Of a DNA stretch of 64,000 bases, positions 1 through 8,411 are shown in pieces. Below the pieces are notes generated by a model that was not told the DNA's origin, did no database searches, and saw only the letters and a list, made by a program, of their open reading frames with translations. A program made the translations under genes and the position numbers. The stretch is from Rubrivivax sp. (GTDB lineage: Bacteria > Pseudomonadota > Gammaproteobacteria > Burkholderiales > Burkholderiaceae_C): positions 1 to 64,000 of the forward strand of contig JALHMT010000021.1 of the NCBI GenBank assembly GCA_022843905.1, written 5' to 3'. Each line of letters starts with the position of its first letter. The stretch's first letter is position 1.

Positions 1-1416
1 GCGCTGCCCAAGCCGGGCGACTGGCGGCAGTTCTGCATCCAGGCCAGCCGCATCCACGCGCGCCCGCTCGACCTGAGCCGCCCGCTGTGGGAGATCCACG
101 TCATCGAAGGGCTCGACGGTTTCCTCGACCTGCCGCCCGGCAGCTTCGCGCTGCTTACCAAGACGCACCACGCCGCCATCGACCCCGAGCAGGGCAGCGA
201 ACTCACCGACCTGCTGCACGACACGCTGGCCACGCCTGGCGCACCGCCGCCGCCCGCGCCCTGGTTTCCGGAACCCGCACCGGGGCGCCTGGGACTCATC
301 AAGCGCGGCGTGGCGCGCACGGTGACGTCGCCGCTGCGCCTGGCCGCACCGCTCACGCGCGCGATAGGCCGTTTCGGCCCCGCCGCCATGGCCCTGGCCG
401 GCGACCTGTGGCTGCACCCGGAAAAGCTGCCGCCCACGCGCTTCAACGCCGTGGTGTCGCCGCACCGCGTGTTCGAGACGCGCCGCTTCACGCTCGATGA
501 ATTCAAGGCCATCCGCACGCTGGTGGACAGCGACGGACACGCGCGCGGGGCGGGCCTGAACGCCAGCGTCAACGACGTCGTGCTGGCCGTGTGCGGCGGC
601 GGGCTGCGCCGCTACCTGCAGAGCCACGGCGAGCTGCCCGAAGCCAGCCTGACGGCCATCGCGCCGGTGTTCATCCGCGGCGCCGACGCCGAGCCCGGCG
701 ACAAGGCCGAGCTGCAGTGGATGCCGGTGGCGCTGGGCACGCACATCGACGACCCCGTGTTGCGCCTGCAGGCCGTGTGCGAGCAGACCGCGTCGTCGCA
801 GGCGGCCGGCCAGACCATCGCCGCGCGCGAGCTGGCCGAGGTGGCGCAGCAGACACCCGCCGCCACGCTGGCCCTGGCCAGCAAGATGCTGGGCCGCGCC
901 ACGCTGGCGCTGGGTGGCCGGTCACCGCTGGCCAACTGCACCATCACCAACGTGCCCGGCCCGGCCGTGCCGCAGTACCTGTGCGGCGCGAGGATGACCT
1001 ACTTCAGCGCCATCATGCCCATCACCGACGGCATGGGCCTGGTGTTCGCCGTCACCAGCTACGACGGCCGCATCGTCATCAGCCCCACCAGCTGCCGCGA
1101 GCTGATGCCCGACCCCGCGCACTTCGCGCAGTGCGTGCGGGACAGTTTTCAGGAGTACCTGGCGCTGGTGGGCCGCGGGGCGCCGAAGCCCCGGGCCAAG
1201 ACGACGTCGCCTGCGCCGCGGCCGCGCAAGGCAGTGGTCAAGCCGGCGGTGAAGGCAGCGGTGAAGAGGGCAGTGAAGGGTGCACCGAAGGCCGCCACGA
1301 AGCCGGGCACCAAGAAGCCCGTGCAGCCCAGCCCCACCCCTAAGCCACGGCGCCGGACCACGGCATCTGCCCGGTCGTCAGCCGGTAGATCGAGCCCAGC
1401 AGCCCGGCGGGCTTGA
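1..1416 (+). CDS. WS/DGAT family acyltransferase (wax ester synthase/diacylglycerol acyltransferase), 5'-truncated by window
   Basis: The first 471 codons visible belong to a WS/DGAT enzyme, which joins an acyl-CoA to a fatty alcohol or diacylglycerol to make storage lipid. The active-site HHxxxD motif is present as HHAAID (codons at 166-183), and the conserved region further down includes an N-V-P-G-P segment near 945-965. The start lies before base 1. The last ~75 residues, from about 1180 on, are a Lys/Pro/Ala-rich tail with repeated KPAVKAAVKRAVKGAPKAATK-like units resembling histone-H1/AlgP tails; this is not part of the catalytic domain and may bind nucleic acid or the lipid-body surface. 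The 3' end overlaps the convergent hydrolase gene by 77 bp. Confidence 0.9.
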   Translation, partial: ALPKPGDWRQFCIQASRIHARPLDLSRPLWEIHVIEGLDGFLDLPPGSFALLTKTHHAAIDPEQGSELTDLLHDTLATPGAPPPPAPWFPEPAPGRLGLIKRGVARTVTSPLRLAAPLTRAIGRFGPAAMALAGDLWLHPEKLPPTRFNAVVSPHRVFETRRFTLDEFKAIRTLVDSDGHARGAGLNASVNDVVLAVCGGGLRRYLQSHGELPEASLTAIAPVFIRGADAEPGDKAELQWMPVALGTHIDDPVLRLQAVCEQTASSQAAGQTIAARELAEVAQQTPAATLALASKMLGRATLALGGRSPLANCTITNVPGPAVPQYLCGARMTYFSAIMPITDGMGLVFAVTSYDGRIVISPTSCRELMPDPAHFAQCVRDSFQEYLALVGRGAPKPRAKTTSPAPRPRKAVVKPAVKAAVKRAVKGAPKAATKPGTKKPVQPSPTPKPRRRTTASARSSAGRSSPAARRA

Positions 1417-2164
1417 AGGGCGCCCAGGCGCCTTCGGGCTGGGCCAGTCGGTCGGCCACGATGCACAGCACCAGGGGGTTGAAGCCCAGGCCGGTGTGGC
1501 TGCCGGGCACGCGGATGTTCTCGTGCCGCGCGGGGTCGCCGTCGATGGTGGCTTCCTGCGGCGGCACCACGCCGTCGGTGAGCGAATAGAGGCAGCTCAT
1601 GGGCAGCGGCAGCGGCTGCCGTTCACGCAGCTTCTTCGCGCGCGGCTGCAGGGCGTGGGCGTCGGGCCCCATGCGGTGCGCCACGATGCGGTACATGGCC
1701 TTCACCAGCGCCGGCGAGCGGCTGCCTTCGGGGTCGACGTTCACCGGGCTGCCCAGCGTGATGACGCCGCGCACGCATTCCGGCGCCTGGTGCGCGCCGT
1801 ACAGCGCGAACACGCCGCCCAGGCTCCAGCCCACGAGCGACACGGTGCGCCCGCTGGTGTGGTGCAGGTGGCGGATCTTCTGTTCCACCGCCTGCGCATG
1901 CTTGCTCTGGAAACCCACGTTGCGGCCGAAGCCCCAGGTCTGCACGTCGTAGCCGCGGTTCTTCAGGAAGGTCTTCAGCGCCACCAGCGAGCTCTCGTCG
2001 CCCATGAAGCCGGGCAGCAGCAGCACCGGGTGGCCGTCGCCGTGCGGCGCCTGGGCCAGCAGGGGCAGGGAGGAGGGCAGCAAGGCCATCTCGCCGAGGG
2101 CGCGCCACTCCATCAGGGAGTGCATGAGGTGCGGTTCGCCGCGGTGGGGGTGGCGGGTGGGCAT
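1340..2164 (-). CDS. alpha/beta hydrolase (lipase/esterase-like)
   Basis: A 274-residue alpha/beta-hydrolase-fold protein. It has an early LLLPGFMG oxyanion-hole strand, the nucleophile elbow GWSLGG (the Ser within it being catalytic), a likely acid in YSLTDGVVPP and a late catalytic His in GSHTGLGFNP, in the expected order. No signal peptide is evident, so it is probably cytoplasmic. Its partner may be the lipid metabolism of the neighbouring WS/DGAT gene, with which it converges and overlaps. An in-frame ATG 13 codons downstream (2125) is an alternative start and would remove a His/Pro-rich N-terminal stretch that looks non-conserved. The substrate cannot be told from the sequence. Confidence 0.85.
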   Translation of the reverse strand: MPTRHPHRGEPHLMHSLMEWRALGEMALLPSSLPLLAQAPHGDGHPVLLLPGFMGDESSLVALKTFLKNRGYDVQTWGFGRNVGFQSKHAQAVEQKIRHLHHTSGRTVSLVGWSLGGVFALYGAHQAPECVRGVITLGSPVNVDPEGSRSPALVKAMYRIVAHRMGPDAHALQPRAKKLRERQPLPLPMSCLYSLTDGVVPPQEATIDGDPARHENIRVPGSHTGLGFNPLVLCIVADRLAQPEGAWAPFKPAGLLGSIYRLTTGQMPWSGAVA

Positions 2165-2522
2165 GGGGGAGTACTGAAGCGCTGGGGTTCCTCAGGGATG
2201 GTAGCGCTGGTGCCAATGGCGGCCAGGCTGGCTGCTCTCGGGTTTGTACGGGTGGGGAAGTCCGACCTTTGGCGTGATTGACAGCGGGGAGGGAGACGGG
2301 AGAATCGGAATCGTTGCTTAGGCTTGGCTATGGTCAGCGTGATTGACTAGACGTGAACAGTAACCCAAATCGGAACTGAACAGCCGCACAATTACCCAAG
2401 CAGGCTGCGCCGTCTCCTAAATCACGATAGGCCACGGATCCGAGCACCCCGCACTCGCAGTACTTCTCCTTCGACGCAGTTACACTCACATTAGCCCGCT
2501 ACAGTGAGATTGAGAGACACAA
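2165..2522. other. intergenic region; left boundary of a lower-GC accessory island
   Basis: About 360 bases without a convincing gene. From roughly 2290 onward the composition drops visibly in G+C relative to the flanking core genes, and it stays low through the following ATPase gene. No tRNA, attachment-site repeat or integrase was recognised here. The ATPase start at 2523 has only a weak purine-rich stretch (gagattgagaga) ahead of it. Confidence 0.5.
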
Positions 2523-3773
2523 GTGACAAAGATCTTTTCTTGGCAAGACCATCTCGAGGACATTGACAAGCGCGGCGTGAGGAAAACGTTCACGCCTCAC
2601 AAGCCAGTCTCTGAGGTACAGAGTCTGTTGGGACGGCAGCCAGAATTGATGAGAATCCTCGGATGCCTAGATACACCTGGTCGCCATGTTCTGCTATATG
2701 GAGACCGCGGCGTCGGAAAAAGCTCATTGGTAAAAGTCGTTCCACACCTGATCGCCAGCAAGAAAATGCATAAGTGCATTTATATAACCTGCGACAGTCG
2801 GACAACCTTCAAATCTCTTGCCCGAGCAATACTATCCAAGCTTGATATCAGCGGAATCGAAGAATCGACATTCGCACGCGAAGAAACGATGAAGGCCAAT
2901 GTGTCAGCGGTTGTGGCAACTGGCGAACTAAACTCCAAGAAGACAACAACGATCAAGAAGCCAATTACTGATCTTTCGCCATCGGCTGTTGCAAGTCTTC
3001 TTGAGACCCAGAAACCATCGCTTATCGCCATTGATGAAGCAGATACGATTTCAGACCCGACGGACAAGGGTCAACTAGCCGAGCTTCTAAAATTGTTGAG
3101 CGATGCCGATTCGAATCTCAAATTAATCGTTGTGGGAATCGCGGATACTGCAAGAGAGCTAACTGGTGGACACCCTTCAGTGCAACGTTGCCTAGATGAG
3201 GTCAAGCTTGGACGCATGAAGAACGAAGACATTCGCCAACTTGTACTGCAGGGAATGCACAGGTTGAAATTCGACTGCGAACCGCAAGTTGCGACTGAAG
3301 TCGCCAAACTTGCAAATGGTTTTCCCTATTTTGCGCATATTGTTGGTCTAAATTTGGCTGCGCTCGCCGTCGTTGAAGGCAGAAAACACATTCGCCAGAG
3401 CCATGTTGCGAAGGCGTTACTGCATTCTGCAGAATCAGCGGAGCAATCCTTGAAAGATGCCTACGAAGATGCAACACGTTCGTCGACAACACTAGCGTAC
3501 AAGCAAGTTGTTAACGCGGCAGCACATATTGAGTTGCCAGAGTTCTCATTGAAAGACGTAAAGACGCGCTTCAGCGAGCTTTATAAGAGAACGCTATCCG
3601 ACTCAACCTGCTCCAATGTCTTTCGGCGTCTGGCGGGAGAGAACGGCGGGCACGTATTGAGGCGTTCTGGGCGTGGCGTTTATCGCTTTGCAGATCCGAG
3701 AATGCCGAGCTTTGCGCGCATGACGTACAGTGCAGAAGCCTTCCAAGCAACGCAACCAGCGGGCAACCAGTAG
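2523..3773 (+). CDS. AAA+ ATPase of the Orc1/Cdc6/ExeA/TniB-like type
   Basis: A 416-residue protein with one AAA+ module: Walker A GDRGVGKSS at residues 60-68, Walker B LIAIDEAD with Asp171-Glu172, a sensor-like strand LKLIVVGIAD, and a C-terminal winged-helix-like segment ending near GRGVYRFADP. This arrangement recalls Orc1/Cdc6-type and transposition or defence-associated ATPases that remodel DNA or switch on an effector; family membership is by recognition and the exact role is unknown. It starts with GTG; no better in-frame start lies upstream. Its base composition is much lower in G+C than the rest of the window, which suggests horizontal acquisition. Nearby accessory genes are an IS5 element and two nuclease-like proteins. 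Confidence 0.8.
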   Translation: MTKIFSWQDHLEDIDKRGVRKTFTPHKPVSEVQSLLGRQPELMRILGCLDTPGRHVLLYGDRGVGKSSLVKVVPHLIASKKMHKCIYITCDSRTTFKSLARAILSKLDISGIEESTFAREETMKANVSAVVATGELNSKKTTTIKKPITDLSPSAVASLLETQKPSLIAIDEADTISDPTDKGQLAELLKLLSDADSNLKLIVVGIADTARELTGGHPSVQRCLDEVKLGRMKNEDIRQLVLQGMHRLKFDCEPQVATEVAKLANGFPYFAHIVGLNLAALAVVEGRKHIRQSHVAKALLHSAESAEQSLKDAYEDATRSSTTLAYKQVVNAAAHIELPEFSLKDVKTRFSELYKRTLSDSTCSNVFRRLAGENGGHVLRRSGRGVYRFADPRMPSFARMTYSAEAFQATQPAGNQ

Positions 3774-4099
3774 TCGCGGAGGCCTCGCTTAAGCGGAGCG
3801 CCAACGGCAAGCTTCCAGGCCCGGGCCAGTGGTGAGCGGTGCATTTTCACCTGCCTGAGCCTGGCATCCTTCCGATGTCGCCCTCTTAGCTCGAACTACA
3901 AGGGCTTCCCCGCCTGTCAAGCAAAGTGTTCCACTGAATCGCGAATGTGATTCGTCTTAGAAGCTTGAATTGCATAAAGGCTCCACCGCGCGCCATTGCG
4001 GCTCGTTACTGCGCGATGCGCAGGGTGCGGACGGAAGAAAATACAAGTGGCCACTTTGCAGCCAGCCGAACCTGCTGCGCGTAGGCGACCTATTCGTTA
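3774..4099. other. intergenic region between ATPase gene and IS element
   Basis: About 325 bases. No open frame here has convincing content, and no terminator, tRNA or recognisable gene remnant was found. Composition is intermediate. The right edge is the left terminal repeat of the IS element. Confidence 0.4.
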
Positions 4100-4112
4100 G
4101 GGAAGGTCTGCA
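4098..4112. repeat. left terminal inverted repeat of the IS5-family element
   Basis: tagggaaggtctgca, the perfect reverse complement of 5268-5282. Confidence 0.8.
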
Positions 4113-5280
4113 AACCTCCGTGCCAGTCCGAATATCCCTATCGCCCGGGGCGGGTGAACCTTACGCCTATGAAGCAGCTCGGACTCAGACTGAACCTCTC
4201 CACGAAGAAGACCCGCAAGCGCGAGTTCCTCGACGGGATGGAGCGCGTGGTGCCCTGGTCGGCACTGGTGCAGGTAGTTGAACGCTACTACCCCTCGTTT
4301 CGCGTCGAGCCCATGCTGCGCATCCACTACTTGCAACTGTGGTCCGCGCTGTCGGACCCGGCGATGGAAGAGGCGCTGCACGACATGCCAGTATTCCGCG
4401 AGTTCGCCAAGCTGGAGGATGGCGTTATGCGGCTGCCCAACGAGATGACGATCCCGAGATTCCGCCACCTGCTGGAGAAGCACGACCTGGCCACCGCCGA
4501 CCTGGCCACCGCCAGGCTGCGTGTGGGAAACGACATCCTGCAGGCCAAGGGCGTGATGATGAAGAAGGGCACCTTCGTCGACGCCACGCTGATCGCCGCG
4601 CCAAGCTCGACTAAGAACGCCGAAGGCGAGCGCGACCCGGAAATGAAGCATGCCAAGAAGGGCAACCAGTGGTACTTCGGGATGAAGGCGCACATCAGCG
4701 TAGACGCGCACTCTGGGCTCGTGCCAAGCGTCGTGGGCACCGCGGCCAACGTCAACGACGTGACGCAGGCAGGTGCCTTGTTGCACGGTGACGAGGGGGT
4801 CACCTTCGGCGGTGCCGGCTACCAAGGCGTGCAAAAGCGCATCGAAGCCCAGGGGCCGCAGTGGCACGTGGCCATGCGGCCTGGCCTACGTCGCAAGTTC
4901 AACCCATTCATCGTGCCGTACTTCGATACCCTGAGCCTCGGGAAGTGGAGTGCCCGCGTTCGGGCCAAGGTCGAGCACCCGTTCCGAGTGTTCAAGCGGC
5001 AGTACGGCTACACGAAGGTGCGATACCGCGGGCTGGCCCAGAACACCGCGCAAGTCTTCACGCTCTTCGTGCTGTCCAACATGTGGATGGCGAGACGGCA
5101 GATGATTGGATCGCGCTGATGAGTGCGTCTGCAGGGGCCTGGGCCGGCGCCAGTGGCGCACGCATCGCCGCTGACGCGGGGTTCGTGGTCCGCGAGGACG
5201 GCCCGCGTCACTCAATTGGCGACGCAATGTCAGAGCATCACCTTGGCTTGAGCTGCGCATCACGTTGTGCAGACCTTCCC
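4100..5280 (+). mobile_element. IS5-family insertion sequence
   Basis: An element of about 1.18 kb bounded by matching inverted ends: tagggaaggtctgca at 4098-4112 and tgcagaccttcccta at 5268-5282, the outer TA being the flanking dinucleotide on each side. It carries one transposase gene, starting 69 bp inside the left end and ending about 160 bp before the right end, the usual compact IS5 layout. A TA (YTAR-like) target is consistent with members of this family. The copy may be immobile because the transposase lacks a catalytic Asp. Confidence 0.8.
4169..5119 (+). CDS. IS5-family transposase, catalytic Asp-2 replaced by Gly
   Basis: The 316-residue DDE transposase begins at the ATG giving MKQLGLRLNLSTKK, the usual N-terminus of this IS5 subgroup; a GTG five codons earlier is less likely. 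It has the family's DUF772-like N-terminal region and the DDE core: Asp138 in VDATLIAAP and Glu269 in RAKVEHPFRVFKRQYGY. The second Asp should sit in the GDAGYQG motif, but this copy reads FGGAGYQG, with Gly215 encoded by ggt at 4811-4813, one transition away from gat. The N-terminal linker before MLRIHYLQ also looks several residues shorter than usual. The enzyme is therefore probably inactive unless helped in trans. Confidence 0.85.
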   Translation: MKQLGLRLNLSTKKTRKREFLDGMERVVPWSALVQVVERYYPSFRVEPMLRIHYLQLWSALSDPAMEEALHDMPVFREFAKLEDGVMRLPNEMTIPRFRHLLEKHDLATADLATARLRVGNDILQAKGVMMKKGTFVDATLIAAPSSTKNAEGERDPEMKHAKKGNQWYFGMKAHISVDAHSGLVPSVVGTAANVNDVTQAGALLHGDEGVTFGGAGYQGVQKRIEAQGPQWHVAMRPGLRRKFNPFIVPYFDTLSLGKWSARVRAKVEHPFRVFKRQYGYTKVRYRGLAQNTAQVFTLFVLSNMWMARRQMIGSR

Positions 5281-5282
5281 TA
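5268..5282. repeat. right terminal inverted repeat of the IS5-family element
   Basis: tgcagaccttcccta, matching 4098-4112 in inverse orientation. It ends 20 bp before the start codon of the next gene. Confidence 0.8.
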
Positions 5283-5302
5283 GACTTCACCAACACATAT
5301 TC

Positions 5303-6487
5303 ATGCCACTACTCGATCTCTGGGCTAAGTCGCCCGATCAACTCGAAGACAAGCAGATTCACCAGTTGATTGCCTTCGCAGGTGGGGGGAAGCTCCTGGA
5401 TGACAGCCCGTGCTCCGCTGAGTTTCGGGAGTTCCTAGCTTCGGTTCCGTCCAAGAAGCTGGAGATGTTTTCTGCGCAGTGTCTAGAAGTGCCCTTCCAA
5501 GACTCCGGAATGGCTTTGCAAGATATCGTCAACGAAATCGGCGTTCGGTTAGGTGCTAAATCAACGCGCGGCCGCTATCGAGGAGTGAAGAATAAGAACG
5601 GCTTTGATGGACTATGGAGGTTTCCGGCTGGGAACGCCATTGTGATCGAGGTAAAGACCACGGACACGTACAGAATCGACTTAAACGTGGTCGCGGAGTA
5701 CAGGCGGAAGTTGATTGCTGCTGGGGAGACGACGGAGGAGACATCGTCAATCTTGCTCGTCGTCGGGCGCCAAGATACCGGTGATCTTGAGGCACAGATT
5801 CGAGGGTCGCGGCATGCGTGGGATGTCCGAATCATCTCTGTCGACGCGCTGACTCGGCTCATGAAAATCATGGAGGACGTGGACGATCCAGCCATCGTGC
5901 AGCGCATCCACAGCATTCTCGTGCCCCACGAGTTCACTAGGCTTGATGCCATTGCCGACGTACTCTTCTCGACAACCGAAGAGGTGAAGCAAGACGAAAC
6001 TCCAATCGAGATCAAGCAAAGTTCCGGGGAGCCGAAAGTTGATGGGATCAAGGCGTCGCCAGTTGCGTTTCACGAGGCGTGTGTGAAGCGAATTCAGAAT
6101 CAACTCAAGGCGTCTTTCGTCAAGCGCAGTCGATCAGGCTACTCCACGCCGGACGAAGCAACAGCGCTGAATTGCTCTGTGTCCAAAGAGCACAATCCCG
6201 ACTCGAATCCAAACTACTGGTTCGCCTTCCATCCGCATCAGCAAGTATTTCTTGAGAAGCATTCTCTGGCATATGTTGCGTTCGGATGCGGCTCTAGCGA
6301 GCGGTTAATTCTTGTGCCGTACGAAAAGTTCAAACCCTGGCTGCAGAGTACGTGGGTCACCGAGAATGATGAACGAACCTACTGGCACGTAGTTATTTAT
6401 CGCGAGAATAAGAAGTACACCCTTCGCCTCAAGAAGGGCTCAAAGGCCATTGACCTTACGCCTTACGTCGTCTCGGATGAGGTCTAA
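5303..6487 (+). CDS. PD-(D/E)XK nuclease-like protein with a C-terminal accessory domain
   Basis: A 394-residue protein. Residues ~90-190 form a restriction-endonuclease-like core with Asp102 (NGFDGLWRF) and Glu116-Val-Lys118 (IVIEVKTTD), the PD-(D/E)XK spacing expected for a metal-dependent DNA nuclease. Residues ~255-390 form a separate domain with the run YWFAFHPHQQVFLEK, then FGCGSSERLILVPYEKFKPWL and a closing LRLKKG; I recognise this C-terminal pattern from other restriction-like proteins of unknown role. The ATG at 5303 is preferred over a GTG at 5267 that lies inside the IS terminal repeat. The gene is only 22 bp from the IS end, so its original promoter may have been displaced. G+C is lower than in core genes. 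Likely a defence or DNA-processing protein; this is inferred. Confidence 0.7.
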   Translation: MPLLDLWAKSPDQLEDKQIHQLIAFAGGGKLLDDSPCSAEFREFLASVPSKKLEMFSAQCLEVPFQDSGMALQDIVNEIGVRLGAKSTRGRYRGVKNKNGFDGLWRFPAGNAIVIEVKTTDTYRIDLNVVAEYRRKLIAAGETTEETSSILLVVGRQDTGDLEAQIRGSRHAWDVRIISVDALTRLMKIMEDVDDPAIVQRIHSILVPHEFTRLDAIADVLFSTTEEVKQDETPIEIKQSSGEPKVDGIKASPVAFHEACVKRIQNQLKASFVKRSRSGYSTPDEATALNCSVSKEHNPDSNPNYWFAFHPHQQVFLEKHSLAYVAFGCGSSERLILVPYEKFKPWLQSTWVTENDERTYWHVVIYRENKKYTLRLKKGSKAIDLTPYVVSDEV

Positions 6488-6550
6488 ATGTTGTAGCGCT
6501 GTGCGAACGTCGCGCGGACGAGATGGAACCGCCGCTCTGCATCGAGACCC

Positions 6551-7249
6551 ATGTCACTCTCCAACATCATCAAAGGCTGGGCCGGCGAGTTGCTCGGCAC
6601 CGCCGCCCACAAGGTCTTTCTCGATGGGTCGATCTACTTCTCTCTGCACAACTTGACACTGCCGACTGACAACGGCACCACCCAAGTCGATCACGTGATC
6701 GTGTCCAGGTTCGGTGTGTTCGTCATCGAAGCCAAGAACATCGACGGCTGGATCTTTGGCGACGAGCGTTCCCCGCAATGGTCCGTCGTCAAGCCAGGGA
6801 GAAAGTTCAGGATGCAGAACCCGCTCTATCAGAACTACCGGCACGTCAAGGCAATCTCTTCCTTTCTGGGGATCGACGAAGACAAGCTGCACTCGGTGGT
6901 GATGTTCTGGGGCGAGTGCGAGTTCAAGACGCCGATGCCGCGCAACGTCCTGATGACCGGGTACGCGTCGTACATCAAGAGCTTCGACCGAGTGTTCTTC
7001 TCCGATGACGAGGTCGCCTCGATGTGTGAGGCACTTCGAAGCGGCGCATTGCCGAAGACGTGGGCGACGCGCAAAGCGCACGTGGAGTCCTTGCGGGTCA
7101 GGCACGCCAGCACGACGGTCTGCCCCAAGTGCTCCAGCCCCTTGGTGTTGCGCACCGCGCGGTCGGGGGCGAAGGCAGGTTCGAAGTTCTATGGTTGCAG
7201 CACCTACCCGAAGTGCCGCCACACGGCACCTTGGTCAGGTGAGAGCTGA
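6551..7249 (+). CDS. NERD-domain protein with C-terminal topoisomerase-type zinc finger
   Basis: A 232-residue protein. The N-terminal nuclease-related domain (NERD) carries Asp47 in TTQVDHVIVS and Glu60-Ala-Lys62 in FVIEAKN, a PD-(D/E)XK-like arrangement. The C-terminus has a four-Cys finger (Cys191, Cys194, Cys216, Cys222; CPKC then CSTYPKC) of the topoisomerase I DNA-binding type. NERD plus C4 finger is a known domain pair, expected to bind and possibly cut nucleic acid; no pathway is established. It lies 63 bp after the PD-(D/E)XK gene on the same strand and could be cotranscribed with it. Confidence 0.8.
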   Translation: MSLSNIIKGWAGELLGTAAHKVFLDGSIYFSLHNLTLPTDNGTTQVDHVIVSRFGVFVIEAKNIDGWIFGDERSPQWSVVKPGRKFRMQNPLYQNYRHVKAISSFLGIDEDKLHSVVMFWGECEFKTPMPRNVLMTGYASYIKSFDRVFFSDDEVASMCEALRSGALPKTWATRKAHVESLRVRHASTTVCPKCSSPLVLRTARSGAKAGSKFYGCSTYPKCRHTAPWSGES

Positions 7250-7410
7250 GGCTCTCGGCACAGCCGACCCAACAACGCCCGATCCAGCCACCAAAGCGCA
7301 CGCCCCATGCACACCTGGTCCTCCACCCTAGACCCCATCGACTGGCAAGAGTGACCTGCCCCCTTCCAGCCGTACCAACCTGAAGTGACAGAAGTCCGCC
7401 AACCACGAGA

Positions 7411-7488
7411 ATGGCGGACACGAGGAAGAGCAAGGTCACCTAGGAACAGATCATCGGGTTCCTCAAGCAGGCGGACGCCGGCTGGCCC
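7411..7488 (+). pseudogene. remnant of an IS3-family transposase OrfA
   Basis: Translation from the ATG at 7411 gives MADTRKSKVT, a TAG stop at 7441-7443, then EQIIGFLKQADAG in the same frame. This is the typical N-terminus of IS3-group OrfA (KSxFTxEQIIGxLKxxxxG) with the first Glu/Asp codon turned into a stop. The similarity fades after about 7488 and no OrfB follows. It marks an old insertion in this accessory region. Confidence 0.6.
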
Positions 7489-7540
7489 GACCACGGAGTC
7501 GAGGCTTCCGCGTATCGCCGCTCAACCTTCCGCCTGACCT

Positions 7541-8332
7541 ATGCACTTCGAAACCCTCGGCCAGTATCACGACGCCTGGTCAACCATCATCCTCTTTGCG
7601 CCCTCGTCGTTCAGAACCTTCGACGGCCAACCGGTGGCCGATCAAGCCGCGGCGCTGGACGAAGCTTTCGAGCTCATCCGCAGCGGCTTCGTGTTCGTCG
7701 AGAAGAAGCTGAAGGACCAGCAGCGCCTGTGCGGGGTGCTGCGCGAGATGATCGACATGGCGCACGAAGCCTACCGGGCGGGCGACGCCCGGCGCGGTGC
7801 GCATGTCTTCCAGGAATGCGAAGGCCTGATCTGGCCCAGCCGCCAGGGCCGCTTGAAGTACGCCGTCGAAGCCGAACAAAGGCGCTGGGGCGACCTGCAG
7901 CTGTTCAAGCACGTGAAGGTCTCGCCCTATCCCCTGGTCGGCACGGCGGCCGACCTGGGTTCGCACCAGGTGGCACTGCTGGCGTTCGCGCGGCAGCAGG
8001 CCCAACCCTTTGTCGACGCCAACGAAGCCTTCAAGTCGCTCACCTGGGTCATGAAGCCGGACGGCTCCGTCCACCCGGTGCAGGCGGCTTCACGAAAGAA
8101 GACCGCTGCGCTCGTCCGGGAGGCCGTTGCCTCGGGCGAGGTCGTGGCCTGCGCTTCGGCGCACTTGCCCTTCGGCAGCCTCGGTGGGCTGCTCTCCGTC
8201 ATCGTCGAAGAGGCCGGGCGCCCCCGGGCCGAAGTGATCTCGCTGGTGGACCACGGGGTCGTCGCGGCGCCCTACCATCACCTGCACGAGCCGGAGTTCT
8301 TCTCACCCCCTGCCGACGACATCGTTCCTTGA
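7541..8332 (+). CDS. hypothetical protein
   Basis: A 263-residue soluble protein I do not recognise. It has no signal peptide or membrane segment. The N-terminal half is rich in charged helices; the C-terminal half contains VACASAHLPFGSLGGLLSVIVEE and a His-rich stretch AAPYHHLHEPE. Codon use is high-GC and consistent with a real gene. It follows the IS3 remnant and precedes a truncated hydrolase gene, so it sits in a rearranged area. No function is proposed. Confidence 0.6.
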   Translation: MHFETLGQYHDAWSTIILFAPSSFRTFDGQPVADQAAALDEAFELIRSGFVFVEKKLKDQQRLCGVLREMIDMAHEAYRAGDARRGAHVFQECEGLIWPSRQGRLKYAVEAEQRRWGDLQLFKHVKVSPYPLVGTAADLGSHQVALLAFARQQAQPFVDANEAFKSLTWVMKPDGSVHPVQAASRKKTAALVREAVASGEVVACASAHLPFGSLGGLLSVIVEEAGRPRAEVISLVDHGVVAAPYHHLHEPEFFSPPADDIVP

Positions 8333-8342
8333 AGGCAAACCC

Positions 8343-8411
8343 ATGGCCCACATCGCATTGCTCGGTGACTCGATCTTCGACAACGCGCCCTGCACCGCGG
8401 GCGGCCCGGCA
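8343..8411 (+). pseudogene. 5' fragment of an SGNH/GDSL hydrolase
   Basis: The first 23 codons (MAHIALLGDSIFDNAPCTAG) match the start of cytoplasmic SGNH esterases, including the GDS nucleophile block. After about 8411 the frame no longer resembles the family and stops early, so only the N-terminus survives. Another frame just downstream (about 8410-8500) reads GFHKKLVFLRLETSMAIFWD, which looks like a piece of a different gene joined by a deletion; I could not identify it. Confidence 0.55.

Noticed and set aside
3970..4281. Open frame crossing the left end of the IS element
   Set aside because: It passes through the terminal repeat and into the transposase in another frame; no conserved motif.
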